Assembly (NCBI RefSeq): GCF_025717675.1
Contig: NZ_JAJIRT010000011.1
Span: 120,878 to 184,877, forward strand
Source of the DNA: Paucibacter sp. DJ2R-2
GTDB taxonomy: Bacteria; Pseudomonadota; Gammaproteobacteria; Burkholderiales; Burkholderiaceae_C
Length of the DNA: 64,000 bases
Reading direction: 5' to 3'
Part shown: one piece after another, positions 31,577 to 41,566 of the stretch
Position numbering within the stretch: position 1 is the stretch's first letter
How the letters are laid out: every line of letters starts with the position of its first letter
Translations under genes and position numbers: made by a program
The notes under the pieces: model-generated
What the model was told of the DNA's origin: nothing
Database searches by the model: none
Seen by the model: the letters and a program-made list of their open reading frames with translations, nothing else

Positions 31577-32104
31577 ATGGCGACCCCATTGATCGGCGGC
31601 CTGCGGGCGGCCCTCTTGTTCCTGATGGATGCCGGCCCGCGCCGAACGCTGCTTGCGGCCGATGCGCAGGACCCCGTGACGCCGCGTTTGCATGTCATCG
31701 AATGCCATGCCCAGGCACTGGCCAGCTTGCTGGCGCGGCTCTATGTGGCCCAGGTCTTCCTGCTGTCCGGTCTGACTAAATTGCGCGACTGGCCCAGCAC
31801 CCTGGCCTTGTTCGAGGATGAATACCATGTGCCGCTTTTGTCGCCCGAGCTGGCGGCTTACATGGGTACGGCGGGCGAGCTGGTCTTGCCCCTGCTTCTG
31901 GCCCTGGGGCTGGGCGGGCGCTTCGCTGCTCTGGGACTGAGCGTGGTCAACGTCATCGCCGTGCTCAGCCTGAGTGAGATCGCGCCAGCGGCCCTCTTGG
32001 GCCATCAGCTTTGGGGCGCCTTGCTGATGACGCTGGCGCTCTGGGGCGCCGGCCCCTGGTCGCTGGACGCCTGGTGGGCCGCGCGCCGGGCGAAGCGCGC
32101 CTGA
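31577..32104 (+). CDS. DoxX family membrane protein of the bufferin operon
   Basis: A 175-residue inner-membrane protein with four predicted helices in DoxX pattern (LARLYVAQVFLLSGLTKLRDW at helix 1, then AGELVLPLLLALGLGGRFAAL). It begins at ATG 31577 after a strong AAGGAG (31564-31569), 76 bp after bufC1. DoxX proteins are frequent in DUF2282/DUF692 operons (HvfX in Haemophilus-type loci) and are proposed to act in redox or quinone chemistry or export; the exact role is unknown. It ends 4 bp before the convergent tolA. Confidence 0.88.
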   Translation: MATPLIGGLRAALLFLMDAGPRRTLLAADAQDPVTPRLHVIECHAQALASLLARLYVAQVFLLSGLTKLRDWPSTLALFEDEYHVPLLSPELAAYMGTAGELVLPLLLALGLGGRFAALGLSVVNVIAVLSLSEIAPAALLGHQLWGALLMTLALWGAGPWSLDAWWAARRAKRA

Positions 32105-32108
32105 ACCC

Positions 32109-33041
32109 TCACTCGCGGGGTTGGAAACTGATCACCAGCACCGGCGGTACACGTCCGTCGGTGTCGCGCGGCAGGGTCTCGGTCTTGTCGATGGCGCGCA
32201 GCACGGCCCTGTCCCACTCGGCATCTCCGCTCGACTTGAGCAGCTTGCTGGCCACAATCTGGCCACTGGGCAGGGTGCGCACCTCCACCTCGGCCACCGG
32301 GTTTCCTTCGGGTATGTCGGTGTAGATGATGTTGGGGCGGATGCGTGCCTTGATGCGACCGCCATAACTGGCTGAAGGGCCGGAGCTCTTGAGCGCTGAG
32401 CCCGTGGCTCCGGGCCCACCGCTGGCGCCGGCCATGCCTTGGATGCGGCGCAAGTTCTCCTGGCGCTGCGCCTCCAGCTTGGCTTCGCGTTTGGCATCTT
32501 CGGCCTTGGCTTGCTTCTCTTTGAGTTGCTTGTCCAGCTTCTCTTTCTTGAGCTTGTCCTCGGCCTCGCGTTTGGCTTGCAACTGCTTCTCGCGTTCGAG
32601 CTTTTCCCGTTCCTTTTCCTTCTGCGCCAGCTGTTTCTTGCGTTCAGCCTCCAGCTCGGCCAGGCGCAGCCGTTCGGCTTCCAGCTTCTTTTTTTCCTTG
32701 GCCTTGGCGATGGCAATCTCGGCATCGCGCTCGGCCTGCAGTTCTTCGGGGCTGGGTTGTTGGACCTTGGGCTCAGGCTTGGGTTCAGGCTTAGGCGGCT
32801 CGGGTTCCGGCTCAGGTTCGGGCTCGACCAGCTTGGGCGCGGCTGCTTGCGGCACGGCGGACCACAGCTCGGCCTCGAAGGCCGGCGGGTCTTGGGTGCG
32901 CCAGCTGACACCGGCGCTAAGTGCCGCCAGCAAGGCCGCATGGGCGACCAGGGCGAAGGCGAAGCCGCGTCCCATGCCAGGCGGGGCCGGCGGTCGCAGG
33001 GGATCATGCAGGTGGCGGGCACCCAGGGGCAGGCTGCTCAT
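32109..33041 (-). CDS. tolA: TolA, Tol-Pal envelope complex protein
   Basis: A 310-residue protein with classic TolA/TonB layout: a short cytoplasmic N-terminus, one membrane helix (about 25-45), a Pro/Glu-rich stretch with repeated EP, and a long Lys/Glu/Ala-rich helical domain (about 95-210). The C-terminal domain (about 225-310) includes GNPVAEVEVRTLPSGQI and a terminal VISFQP. It spans the periplasm, linking TolQR energy to TolB/Pal at the outer membrane during division. Start ATG 33041, 7 bp after tolR. tolB and pal do not follow. Confidence 0.93.
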   Translation of the reverse strand: MSSLPLGARHLHDPLRPPAPPGMGRGFAFALVAHAALLAALSAGVSWRTQDPPAFEAELWSAVPQAAAPKLVEPEPEPEPEPPKPEPKPEPKVQQPSPEELQAERDAEIAIAKAKEKKKLEAERLRLAELEAERKKQLAQKEKEREKLEREKQLQAKREAEDKLKKEKLDKQLKEKQAKAEDAKREAKLEAQRQENLRRIQGMAGASGGPGATGSALKSSGPSASYGGRIKARIRPNIIYTDIPEGNPVAEVEVRTLPSGQIVASKLLKSSGDAEWDRAVLRAIDKTETLPRDTDGRVPPVLVISFQPRE

Positions 33042-33048
33042 GAACGGA

Positions 33049-33501
<453 letters not shown>

Positions 33502-33520
33502 GGTGGCGGGCTCCGCGTGC

Positions 33521-34219
33521 TCAGCGCGCCGGGCCGGCCGGCTGGGCGGGCAGGGTGGCGTTGCGCTGCAGGATGTTGGAGAACTCTTCGATGAAGGACT
33601 CCAGGGTGATGGCGCTGCGGTCGATCTGGCGCGCAAAGCGGTTGTAGGCGAGCACGGCGGGGATGGCGGCGAACAGGCCAATGGCCGTGGCCACCAGGGC
33701 TTCGGCAATGCCGGGTGCCACCGTGGCCAGGGTCACCTGCTGCACATTGGACAGGCCGACGAAGGCGTGCATGATGCCCCAGATGGTGCCGAACAGACCG
33801 ACATAGGGCGAGACGGAACCCACCGAGGCCAGGAAGGAGAGGTTGCTCTCCATGGTGTCCATCTCGCGCTGGAAGCTGGCGCGCATGGCGCGGCGCGAGC
33901 CGTCCAGCAGGGCCGTGGGTTCGACCACGCGGCGTTCGCGCAGCTTCAGAAATTCACGCATGCCGGAAGCGAAGATGCGTTCCAGTGGTGCGCCGCCGAC
34001 CTTGCCGTTGACGGCGGTGTAGAGCTCATTGAGGTTCTTGCCCGACCAGAATTCCTGCTCGAAATCCTCATTGCCTTTCTTGATGCGCGAGAGCGAGATC
34101 AACTTGCTGAAGATCACGCTCCAGCTGGCCAGTGACACGGTCAGCAAGGCGGCAATCACCAGCTGCACCGCCAGACTGGCGTGCATGATCAGGGCGACGA
34201 TGGAAAGGTCTTGGTTCAT
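33521..34219 (-). CDS. tolQ: TolQ, proton-driven Tol motor subunit
   Basis: A 232-residue ExbB/TolQ/MotA-type membrane protein with three helices. The first is near the N-terminus and the conserved pair includes SVSPYVGLFGTIWGIMHAF and VAPGIAEALVATAIGLFAAIPAVLAYNRF. It forms the pentameric stator with TolR. The ATG at 34219 overlaps the ybgC stop by 4 bp, the standard ybgC-tolQ junction, which distinguishes it from ExbB. Confidence 0.96.
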   Translation of the reverse strand: MNQDLSIVALIMHASLAVQLVIAALLTVSLASWSVIFSKLISLSRIKKGNEDFEQEFWSGKNLNELYTAVNGKVGGAPLERIFASGMREFLKLRERRVVEPTALLDGSRRAMRASFQREMDTMESNLSFLASVGSVSPYVGLFGTIWGIMHAFVGLSNVQQVTLATVAPGIAEALVATAIGLFAAIPAVLAYNRFARQIDRSAITLESFIEEFSNILQRNATLPAQPAGPAR

Positions 34220-34698
34220 AGAGCCACAACAGGTTTTTGGAGCGCCTCGATGACCGAGGCAGGAATACGGCAGGGTTTGAATTCGGCGATGGCGTCCGTG
34301 CCCGAGAGCTGGGCGGAGACGCAGCCAATGCGGATTTCGCCTTCTGCCAGCAAGCGTCGGCCTTGGGGGCCCTCGATGAAGGCCTGCTGAAAGACCAGCA
34401 TGCTGGCACGGCCGAGTTCGCGCGGCTCGACCGTGACGAACAGCCAGTCATCCAGCCGCGCCGGGCGCAGATAGCGCACCGCGGTCTGGCCGACGACGAA
34501 CATCACGCCCGCTTCATGGCGCATGGCTTCCTGGCCAAAGCCTAGGCACCGCAGCCATTCGGTGCGCGCGCGCTCGAAGAACTTCAGGTAGTTGGCGTAG
34601 AACACCACGCCACCGGCGTCGGTGTCCTCCCAGTACACACGCAGGCCATGTTCGAAGACTGGCGTGGCACTAGCAAGAGTCACGTCGTTCGCACTCAT
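34216..34698 (-). CDS. ybgC: tol-pal system-associated acyl-CoA thioesterase
   Basis: Hotdog-fold thioesterase of 160 aa. The signature VYWEDTDAGGVVFYANYLKFFERART contains the catalytic Asp in the 4-hydroxybenzoyl-CoA thioesterase pattern. In E. coli YbgC acts on acyl-CoA/acyl-ACP and associates with phospholipid synthesis enzymes. It overlaps tolQ downstream and the aminotransferase gene upstream by 4 bp each, placing it in one long translationally coupled transcript from nusB/ribH to tolA. Confidence 0.95.
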   Translation of the reverse strand: MSANDVTLASATPVFEHGLRVYWEDTDAGGVVFYANYLKFFERARTEWLRCLGFGQEAMRHEAGVMFVVGQTAVRYLRPARLDDWLFVTVEPRELGRASMLVFQQAFIEGPQGRRLLAEGEIRIGCVSAQLSGTDAIAEFKPCRIPASVIEALQKPVVAL

Positions 34699-35900
34699 AC
34701 GGATGCGATCCGGTAACGCGGCAGTTGCTCGGCCAGCCGGGCCACAGCTTCGCGCAAGTCTTCCATGCTGCTGGCGTAGGACAGGCGCAGCCAGCGTTCG
34801 CTACCGCTGCGACCGAAGTCGCGGCCGGGTGTCAGGGCGATCTGAGCGCTGCGCATCAAGTCAAAGGCCAAATCCCAGCTGCTGGTTTGGCAGTAGTCCG
34901 ATGCATCCATCCAGACGTAAAAGGCACCGTCCGGCAGCACCGGCACGCGTAAACCCAGGGCTTGCAGCGCCGGCACGATGAAGTCACGCCGCTCGCGGAA
35001 AGCAGCGCGGCGCTGTTCGTAGATGGCCAGGCTTTCGGGCTCGAAGCAGGCCAGGGCGGCATGTTGGGCAATGCTGCTCGGGCAGATGAAGAGGTTTTGC
35101 GCCAGCTTCTCGATCGGCGCCACCAGCGCGGGCGGCAGCACCAGCCAACCCAGGCGCCAGCCGGTCATGCTGAAGTATTTGGAGAAGCTGTTGACCGAGA
35201 TCACGTCCTCGCCCAAGCCGAGCGCACTGTGCTCGAAGCGCGCGTCCTGGCTCAGGCCGAGGTAGATCTCGTCGACGATGGTCACTCCGCCGCGGGCGCG
35301 CACGGCTTCAACAATCTCGCGCAAGGCCTCAGGCTCGATCGAGGTGCCGGTCGGATTGCTGGGCGAGGCCAGCAGCACGCCGCGGGTCTGCGCGGTCCAG
35401 GCCTCGCGCACCTGAGTTGGGCTGGGCTGGAAGCGTTGTTCGGGTCCCGCCGCTAGCAGCACGGCTTCGGCGTCCACCGCAGCGACGAAATGCCGGTTGC
35501 AGGGGTAGCAGGGGTCGGGCATCAGCACCTGATCGCCCGCCTCAAACAAAGCCTGGCAGACCAGCTGCAAGCCGGCCGAAGCGCCGGCAGTGATGACGAT
35601 GCGCTCGGGCGCAATACTCAGGCTGAAACGCTGGGCATACCAGTCGGACAGGGCCTGGCGCAGTGTGGGCAGTCCCGTGGCCGGTGTGTACTGGGTGCGG
35701 CCGGCGCTGATGCAGGCCAAGGCCGCCGTTTGCACGGCCGCAGGCGCGGCGAAATCAGGCTCGCCGATATTGAGGAAGACCATGGGGCGGCCGCCCTGTG
35801 CAGGGTCGCAGACGGGGCTGCGCGCCAGTTCGGCGGCAGCCTTGCTGCACTCCATCACATAGAAAGGCTCGATGTGGTCGAGTCGGCCGGCCAGCTTCAT
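34695..35900 (-). CDS. pyridoxal phosphate-dependent aminotransferase, class I/II
   Basis: A 401-residue fold-type I aminotransferase. It shows the [10 protein letters not shown] loop, VDEIYLGL (PLP Asp/Tyr), the Schiff-base lysine in [16 protein letters not shown], and a late Arg in RWLRLSYA. It resembles aspartate/alanine-type enzymes of the Burkholderiales nusB-ribH neighbourhood. Substrate cannot be fixed from sequence. It overlaps nusB (ATGA at 35897-35900) and ybgC, so it is part of the same operon although its metabolic role there is unclear. Confidence 0.9.
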   Translation of the reverse strand: MKLAGRLDHIEPFYVMECSKAAAELARSPVCDPAQGGRPMVFLNIGEPDFAAPAAVQTAALACISAGRTQYTPATGLPTLRQALSDWYAQRFSLSIAPERIVITAGASAGLQLVCQALFEAGDQVLMPDPCYPCNRHFVAAVDAEAVLLAAGPEQRFQPSPTQVREAWTAQTRGVLLASPSNPTGTSIEPEALREIVEAVRARGGVTIVDEIYLGLSQDARFEHSALGLGEDVISVNSFSKYFSMTGWRLGWLVLPPALVAPIEKLAQNLFICPSSIAQHAALACFEPESLAIYEQRRAAFRERRDFIVPALQALGLRVPVLPDGAFYVWMDASDYCQTSSWDLAFDLMRSAQIALTPGRDFGRSGSERWLRLSYASSMEDLREAVARLAEQLPRYRIASV

Positions 35901-36433
35901 TTCGAAGCGGAACTCCCGGCGCCGCCGGCCTTGCCGCGCGCGCTCACTTCAAGAGGGCGCAAGTCACCGGCTGCACGGTCGAGCACGCCGTTGACGTACT
36001 TGTGGCCATCGGTGCCGCCGAAAGACTTGGCCAGCTCAACGGCTTCGTTGATGGCCACCTTGTAGGGAATGTCGACGCAGTGCTTGAGCTCGTAGGCACC
36101 GATCATCAGCACGGCGTGCTCGATGGGCGAGAGCTCGGTGGTCTTGCGGTCCACATGGCGTGCCAGCACGCCGTCGAGGTCGGAAGCCTCCAGAATGCAG
36201 CCATTGAGCAGGGCGTCGAAATGGGCGCGATCGGCCTTGTCGAAGTCCTGCTGCTCGCGCATATGGGCGTCGATGGTGGCCACGTCATCGCCCGTGATCA
36301 GCCATTGATAGAGGCCTTGCAGCGCCGCTTCGCGCGAGCGACGGCGGGCCGATTTGGGCTGCACGCGCTTGCGCGGGGCGCTGCCAGTGGCGCTTTTTGC
36401 TTGGGGTGTGGCGCTCTTGTCGTTCGTGTTCAC
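35897..36433 (-). CDS. nusB: transcription antitermination factor NusB
   Basis: All-helical NusB of 178 aa. The core runs from about residue 28 ([19 protein letters not shown]) to [38 protein letters not shown]. It binds boxA RNA with NusE/S10 for rRNA antitermination. The start is GTG at 36433, overlapping the ribH stop (GTGA). Both N- and C-termini have basic/Ala-Gly-rich extensions beyond the folded domain. The ribH-nusB pairing is widespread. Confidence 0.96.
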   Translation of the reverse strand: MNTNDKSATPQAKSATGSAPRKRVQPKSARRRSREAALQGLYQWLITGDDVATIDAHMREQQDFDKADRAHFDALLNGCILEASDLDGVLARHVDRKTTELSPIEHAVLMIGAYELKHCVDIPYKVAINEAVELAKSFGGTDGHKYVNGVLDRAAGDLRPLEVSARGKAGGAGSSASK

Positions 36434-36903
36434 TGCAGGTCTTCCATCAAATTGGCCATCTCGACCGCCACACGGGCCGCGTCACGGCCTTTTTCCTCGG
36501 CGCGAGCCCAGGCTTGTTCTTCGTTCTCGACTGTCAGGATCGCGTTGGCGATGGCGATCTGGTTGTCCAGGCCCACCCGCGTGATGGCCGCACCGCTTTC
36601 GTTGGCGACCAGCTCGAAGTGGTAGGTCTCGCCGCGGATGATGCAGCCCAGGGCCACCAAGGCGCTGTAGTCTTGGCTGTCGGCCATGGCGTTGAGGGCA
36701 ATCGGCACTTCCAGTGCACCGGGCACGGTGACATGGCGGATGTGGTGTTCGCTCACGCCCAGGGCCTTCAGCTCCGCCACGCAGGCTTCGGCCAGGCGGC
36801 TGGTGATGGCGTGGTTGAAACGGGCTTGCACGATGCCGATGCGCAAGTCTTGCCCGTTCAGCGAGGCTTGAGCCGCGGCGTGGCCTTTGTCCGATCCTTG
36901 CAT
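36430..36903 (-). CDS. ribH: 6,7-dimethyl-8-ribityllumazine synthase
   Basis: Lumazine synthase (157 aa), the penultimate step of riboflavin synthesis, condensing the RibD-pathway pyrimidine with the RibB product. Visible motifs: [41 protein letters not shown] and [21 protein letters not shown]. It follows ribBA by 14 bp and overlaps nusB by 4 bp. Standard length and order for the ribD-ribBA-ribH-nusB arrangement except that ribE is missing. Confidence 0.97.
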   Translation of the reverse strand: MQGSDKGHAAAQASLNGQDLRIGIVQARFNHAITSRLAEACVAELKALGVSEHHIRHVTVPGALEVPIALNAMADSQDYSALVALGCIIRGETYHFELVANESGAAITRVGLDNQIAIANAILTVENEEQAWARAEEKGRDAARVAVEMANLMEDLQ

Positions 36904-36917
36904 GGTGTGCGCTTCTC

Positions 36918-38018
36918 TCAGGAGTTAGGGGTGGAGGCCTTGAAGCCGGTGACTTCCAAGCCGTAGCCGGTCATGCTGGGCATGCGGCGCGGGCTGCCGA
37001 GCAGGCGCATCTTGTGCACACCCAGTTCGCGCAGGATTTGCGCCCCGACGCCGTAGGTGCGCAGGTCCATCACTGTGCGAGGCGGCTGGGCGGGTTCGCT
37101 GGCTTGCAGTCGTGTCAGCAGGCTGCCGGCTTCTTCGCCACAGTTCAGCAACACGGCCACGCCGCAGGGGGCGGCGTGCAGCTCGGCCAGGGCGGCGGGC
37201 AGCGGCCAGGAGTGGGCGCTGGAGCCGGTGTCCAGCAGGTCGAGCACGGACAGGGGCTCGTGCACACGCACCAGCACCTCGTCACTGGCCGACCAGTGGC
37301 CCTTGCTCAAGGCTAGGTGGGTGGCGCCGGTGCGGTCGGTGTAGACGCTGCAGTCGAATTCACCCTGTGCGGTTTGCAGCTTGCGCTGGGCCACGCGGCT
37401 GATCAGGGTTTCATTGCGGCTGCGGTGTTCGATCAGGTCGGCAATGGTGCCGATCTTGAGCCCGTGTTCCTTGGCGAACTCGATCAGGTCGGGCAGACGG
37501 GCCATGGTGCCGTCGTCCTTCATGATTTCGCAGATCACCGCGGCGGGTGTCAGGCCGGCCATCTGGGCAAAGTCGCAACCGGCTTCGGTATGACCGGCGC
37601 GCATCAGCACGCCGCCGTCCTGGGCTTGCAGCGGGAAGATGTGGCCCGGCTGCACCAGATCGCGCGCCTCGGCACCGCGGGCCACGGCGGCCTGAACCGT
37701 GCGGGCGCGGTCGGCGGCCGAGATGCCGGTGGTGACGCCGGTGGCGGCCTCGATGGACACGGTGAAGGCGGTGGCGTGCTTGGTGCCGTTGCGGCTGGCC
37801 ATGGGCGGCAGCTGCAGGCGCTCGCAGCGCTCGCGGGTGAGGGTCAGGCAGATCAAACCACGGCCATACTTGGCCATGAAGTTGATCGCCTCTGGCGTGA
37901 CATGGTCGGCCGCCAGCACGAGGTCACCCTCGTTTTCGCGGTCTTCTTCGTCAACCAGGATCACCATACGGCCGGCTGCAAGCTCGGCCACCAACTCGGG
38001 GACGGGAGATATGGGCAT
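36918..38018 (-). CDS. ribBA: 3,4-dihydroxy-2-butanone 4-phosphate synthase with degenerate GTP cyclohydrolase II domain
   Basis: A 366-residue fusion. The RibB half (residues 1-200) is intact: [46 protein letters not shown] and [11 protein letters not shown], which bind ribulose 5-phosphate and metal. The C-terminal half aligns with GTP cyclohydrolase II but lacks its zinc-binding cysteines: the region expected to read H-S-E-C-L-T-G-D then R-C-D-C reads [19 protein letters not shown]. It ends with the recognisable [15 protein letters not shown]. RibA activity is therefore improbable and another ribA must exist. It lies between ribD and ribH. Confidence 0.93.
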   Translation of the reverse strand: MPISPVPELVAELAAGRMVILVDEEDRENEGDLVLAADHVTPEAINFMAKYGRGLICLTLTRERCERLQLPPMASRNGTKHATAFTVSIEAATGVTTGISAADRARTVQAAVARGAEARDLVQPGHIFPLQAQDGGVLMRAGHTEAGCDFAQMAGLTPAAVICEIMKDDGTMARLPDLIEFAKEHGLKIGTIADLIEHRSRNETLISRVAQRKLQTAQGEFDCSVYTDRTGATHLALSKGHWSASDEVLVRVHEPLSVLDLLDTGSSAHSWPLPAALAELHAAPCGVAVLLNCGEEAGSLLTRLQASEPAQPPRTVMDLRTYGVGAQILRELGVHKMRLLGSPRRMPSMTGYGLEVTGFKASTPNS

Positions 38019-38066
38019 AAACCCGATTGTAGGCGGGGCAGGGCCGCTCCAACTGGAGCGGGGCCA

Positions 38067-39206
38067 TCAATCGCGCAGCGGCCGGGCCCGCAGGCGCAGA
38101 TCTTCGCCCACGGGCGTGCATTCCTGCCATTGCCAGCGCTGTGCCTGGTCGAGCTGGTCGAGCGTCGGCAAGGCGGCCAGCTCGCGCCCTGGGCCCAGCA
38201 GCAGGGGCGCCATATAGACCAGCAACTCGTCGACCAGCCCGGCCCTGAGTAGAGAGCCGTTGAGCTTGTGTCCGGCCTCGACATGCAGTTCGTTGATGCC
38301 GCGCCGGCCCAACTCATCCAGCAAGGCCGCCAGATCGACCTTGCCGCCCGGGCTGGGCAGACTGATCAGTTCGGCGCCTTGCTCACGCAGCGCGGCGGCC
38401 GACGCATGCCCCTCCAGCGAGCCAAGCGCATGGCAGAGCAAGACCTGACCCGGTGGTGGTAGCAATCGGGCCGCGGGCGATATCTCCAGCCGGGAATCAA
38501 CGATGACGCGCAGCGGTTGCAGCACGGTGTCGACCAGGCGCACATCGAGCCTTGGGTCGTCATCGCGCACGGTACCGATGCCGCTGAGCACCGCGCCCGC
38601 GCGCTTGCGCCAGGCATGGCCGTCCTGGCGGGCTGCCGGGCCGGTGATCCATTGGCTGAGACCGTTTTCCAGCGCCGTGCGGCCGTCCAAGGACGCCGCC
38701 ACCTTCATGCGCACAAAGGGCCGGCCACGCTGCATGCGCGAGAGAAAACCGATGTTCAGCTCGCGTGCCGCTGCGTTCAGGGCTGTGTCGCTGATCCATT
38801 TAGCTTCCAGCCCGGCCGCGCGCAGGCGTGCCATGCCTTGGCCAGCGACTTGTGGATTGCTGTCCTCCAGCGCCGCGACCACGCGAGCCAGGCCGGCCGC
38901 GATCAATGCATCACAGCAAGGCGGCGTGCGGCCATGGTGGGCGCAAGGCTCCAAGGTGACGTAGGCTGTGGCGCCTTGGACCGATTCACCGCATGTTTGC
39001 GCGTCGCGAAGTGCCATCACCTCGGCGTGGGCCTGGCCCGCCGCCTGGGTGTGGCCCTGGCCGAGTAGGCGCCCATCGGGCGCAACGATGACGCAACCCA
39101 CACGCGGATTGGGGTCGGTCAAGCCAACGGCCAGCTCGGCCAGACGAAGGGCATGGCCCATGGCCTCCTGCGGCGAAGCCAAGCTGGCCGGGCGAGGCAG
39201 GGCCAT
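38067..39206 (-). CDS. ribD: bifunctional riboflavin deaminase/reductase RibD
   Basis: A two-domain enzyme of about 379 aa. The N-terminal zinc deaminase has HAEVMAL and [17 protein letters not shown] (zinc His/Cys ligands). The C-terminal NADPH-dependent reductase has [42 protein letters not shown] and [15 protein letters not shown]. It converts the GTP-derived pyrimidine to the ribitylamino intermediate. I chose ATG 39206; a GTG four codons upstream (39218) is also possible. It is 48 bp upstream of ribBA with no room for ribE between. Confidence 0.95.
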   Translation of the reverse strand: MALPRPASLASPQEAMGHALRLAELAVGLTDPNPRVGCVIVAPDGRLLGQGHTQAAGQAHAEVMALRDAQTCGESVQGATAYVTLEPCAHHGRTPPCCDALIAAGLARVVAALEDSNPQVAGQGMARLRAAGLEAKWISDTALNAAARELNIGFLSRMQRGRPFVRMKVAASLDGRTALENGLSQWITGPAARQDGHAWRKRAGAVLSGIGTVRDDDPRLDVRLVDTVLQPLRVIVDSRLEISPAARLLPPPGQVLLCHALGSLEGHASAAALREQGAELISLPSPGGKVDLAALLDELGRRGINELHVEAGHKLNGSLLRAGLVDELLVYMAPLLLGPGRELAALPTLDQLDQAQRWQWQECTPVGEDLRLRARPLRD

Positions 39207-39221
39207 GGTGACGCCCACCGC

Positions 39222-40214
39222 TCAGTCCCAGGGCGCGGTTTCGAGGGCTGGGGCCGGGCTGCTGCTCAGGGCTACGCTCTCCGACGGCGGCAGGGCCGCC
39301 AGGGCTGCGCCGGCAGCGAAGAAGTCGTGCTCGCCGCCCAATCCCTCGATCAACTCAGGAATGAGCTTGCACAGCTCGCCGGTGGCCAGGGCCGCATCGG
39401 CATCGAAGGCTTCGTCCTTCTCGGGCGTGTCGCGACCTTCGAAAGCGAGATCCAGAAAGCTGATCTTCTTGATTTGCAAGGTGTCAGTGAGCATGAAGGA
39501 CACGCGGTCTTTCCAGCTCATGGCCAAGCGTGTCGGTGCCTTGCCACTCTGCAGATGTTGGCGGACTTCCTCAATGTCCAGCGAATGACGGGCGTAGCGC
39601 ACGACCGACTTCATCTCGTCTCCGCTTCTGAGTTCACACTCGCGGTCGATCGTGAAGCCCTCGGGCGGCACGCCGTCCATCAACCAGGCGGCCATGCAAA
39701 CGGCTGGGGACTCGGCTGTCTGCACCAGGTGCAGGTTGAGGCCATCGAGCGCCTTGACCAACAGGGTGACGACTTCCTCGGCGCGACTGGCGCTGCCGGC
39801 GTCGATCATCAAGAGTTGCTGTGCGGGCGCGATCCAGACGCGGATCGACGACTGCTTGGTGAAGGCCTGGGGAAGCAGCTCCAGCGTGGCTTGCTCCTTC
39901 AGGTCCTTGGTCTGCTTCTTGCCGGGCTTGCGGCCGGTTTCCTGCTCGATCCGGGCCGCCAACTCATCGGTTCGCTTGCGGACCACCGATCCAGGCAGCA
40001 CGCGCTGCTCCAGCATCAGCTTGAGCAGCCAATGGCCACCGATGTCTTCCACCAAAGGGGCATGGGGAATGCCGCGTGGTGAGGTCCAGCCCAAGGACTG
40101 CGCCTGAGTGGCACCGCACTCGACGAAGACCGATTTCTCTAGGCTTTCTTCAATCTGCTCAACCGTGGCTTGCCATTCCGCAGCAATGCGGTACACCATC
40201 AAATTCTTGAACAC
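39222..40214 (-). CDS. rdgC: recombination-associated protein RdgC
   Basis: A 330-residue ring-forming DNA-binding protein that limits RecA activity, nucleoid associated. Family landmarks: MFKNLMVYRI at the N-terminus, LGWTSPRG, LEQRVLPGSVVRKRTDE, and SWKDRVSFMLTDTLQIKKISFLDLAFE. The start is GTG at 40214. It ends 15 bp before ribD in the same direction, so co-transcription is possible, though RdgC has no link to riboflavin synthesis. Confidence 0.96.
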   Translation of the reverse strand: MFKNLMVYRIAAEWQATVEQIEESLEKSVFVECGATQAQSLGWTSPRGIPHAPLVEDIGGHWLLKLMLEQRVLPGSVVRKRTDELAARIEQETGRKPGKKQTKDLKEQATLELLPQAFTKQSSIRVWIAPAQQLLMIDAGSASRAEEVVTLLVKALDGLNLHLVQTAESPAVCMAAWLMDGVPPEGFTIDRECELRSGDEMKSVVRYARHSLDIEEVRQHLQSGKAPTRLAMSWKDRVSFMLTDTLQIKKISFLDLAFEGRDTPEKDEAFDADAALATGELCKLIPELIEGLGGEHDFFAAGAALAALPPSESVALSSSPAPALETAPWD

Positions 40215-40314
40215 TGCAGTCCTTGCTTTTTCACTGGAGCTCGCTCGCTTGGGGCGCGAGCGGCAAAGCTTGGATTGTCACTCAGCTCGCGGTGTCTGGC
40301 GCTGACGGGTCCGC

Positions 40315-41565
40315 TTAACGAGGCTGCTGTTGGACGGTGCTGTTGTTGACGAAAACACCGTTTTCGGGGTTGATCGCTGCGCCCGCTGGGCAGCTGGCTG
40401 TTGCGTTGATGACCAGGAAGTTCTGACGCGACAGAGAGCCGGAAACTGCGTTGTAGTTCTCCGGATGTTCGCTGTTGCTGACGCTGCCGTTGCCATCATA
40501 GTCAGCGCTGTAACGGCACACTTTCTTGGCGTCGGCGCCGCCGCCCAAATTCAAGCCTGACAGCTCGAGTCGTCCTGACCAGATGCGTGGTGTGCCGTTG
40601 TTGGGCTCGACAAAGCAGTTGAAACTGACAAAAGCCATGGTGTTTGCTGCGCTGGTCGGCGCGTCATCGAAACACTGGTGGACCGGAGCACTGATCGCGC
40701 CGTTCAAGGTGCTGTTGACGATGCCGACATCGAGCGGCCAAGCCGTCCCGCCGGGTTGGGCCGGATCTGGCCTCGCCGCCGAGGAAAATTTGACCACGCC
40801 GCTGAGCAAATAGCCCACTGTGTTGTTCGAACAGCCGGCGACATCAGCCGCCGTCAGGCTGCTGTTCAAGGTTCCCATGGCCACGGTGCAGCGCCCCGTG
40901 ATCACGCCTGTCATGTTGTTGAACACCCAAGCGACAGTGGCAGTTGGGGATGGCACGAACACGCTCGTGCCATTTCCCAGGTCCTTGGCAGCAACAGGAA
41001 TGCTGACGCTGCGTTCAGCCGGGCGCCGAGTTGCTGAAGTGCTTGCGGGCAGGCCCAGCGAGGCGCCCAAGGCGGGGTCGGCTCGGGCAATGAAACTGTC
41101 GAGCATGACAAACTGTTCATTGCCTGCCCGGTCCTGCCATTGCACACGCACTCGGACTTCCCGCAAGCCGGCTTGTTGCTGCTCTTGACCCACAACTGGA
41201 TCAGCCCAGTCAGCGACCGAACGGGTGACACTGAAGTCAGTGTTGCCGCCGGCTGAACTCGCGGCTGCCGAAACGACTCCAGCATAGGCTCGTGTCCCTG
41301 CCGGGCCAGATGCCGCCGCTTCTGCACTGAGTACGGAATAGTCGCGCAAGGTTTCCATCTCACCCTGTGCAAGACGCAAGGCTTCACCGCGCTGCAAGGC
41401 CTGATCGCTGCCGCGTCGCATGGTGCTTTGAATGCCCGCCAAGGCCACCATGCCGAAGGCCATGATCAGTAGCGCTACCAGCGCCTCAATCAAGGCAACG
41501 CCACGTTCTACTGTCATGGGTGTTCTGGGCAAGGCCGGTCTTGGGCTCTGATTCTTCGTCTTCAT
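40315..41565 (-). CDS. PilV-like minor type IV pilin, oversized
   Basis: The 416-residue protein begins at ATG 41565 with a prepilin leader (basic, ending ERG) followed by VALIEALVALLIMAFGMVALA, including Glu at +5 of the mature protein: a type III signal for PilD. The N-terminal pattern matches PilV (type IV pilus modification protein). Usual PilV proteins are about 150-200 residues; this one has a long C-terminal domain with six or more cysteines (GRCTVAMG, VAGCSN, HQCFDD, NCFVEP, KKVCRYSADYDGNG). DYDGNGS resembles a Ca-binding loop. Last gene of the minor-pilin cluster; its start follows the pilX stop by one base. Confidence 0.8.
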   Translation of the reverse strand: MKTKNQSPRPALPRTPMTVERGVALIEALVALLIMAFGMVALAGIQSTMRRGSDQALQRGEALRLAQGEMETLRDYSVLSAEAAASGPAGTRAYAGVVSAAASSAGGNTDFSVTRSVADWADPVVGQEQQQAGLREVRVRVQWQDRAGNEQFVMLDSFIARADPALGASLGLPASTSATRRPAERSVSIPVAAKDLGNGTSVFVPSPTATVAWVFNNMTGVITGRCTVAMGTLNSSLTAADVAGCSNNTVGYLLSGVVKFSSAARPDPAQPGGTAWPLDVGIVNSTLNGAISAPVHQCFDDAPTSAANTMAFVSFNCFVEPNNGTPRIWSGRLELSGLNLGGGADAKKVCRYSADYDGNGSVSNSEHPENYNAVSGSLSRQNFLVINATASCPAGAAINPENGVFVNNSTVQQQPR

Positions 41566-41566
41566 G

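Noticed and set aside
36904..39230. FMN riboswitch for the riboflavin genes
   Set aside because: The gaps in the cluster are only 14-48 bp and contain no RFN-element blocks.
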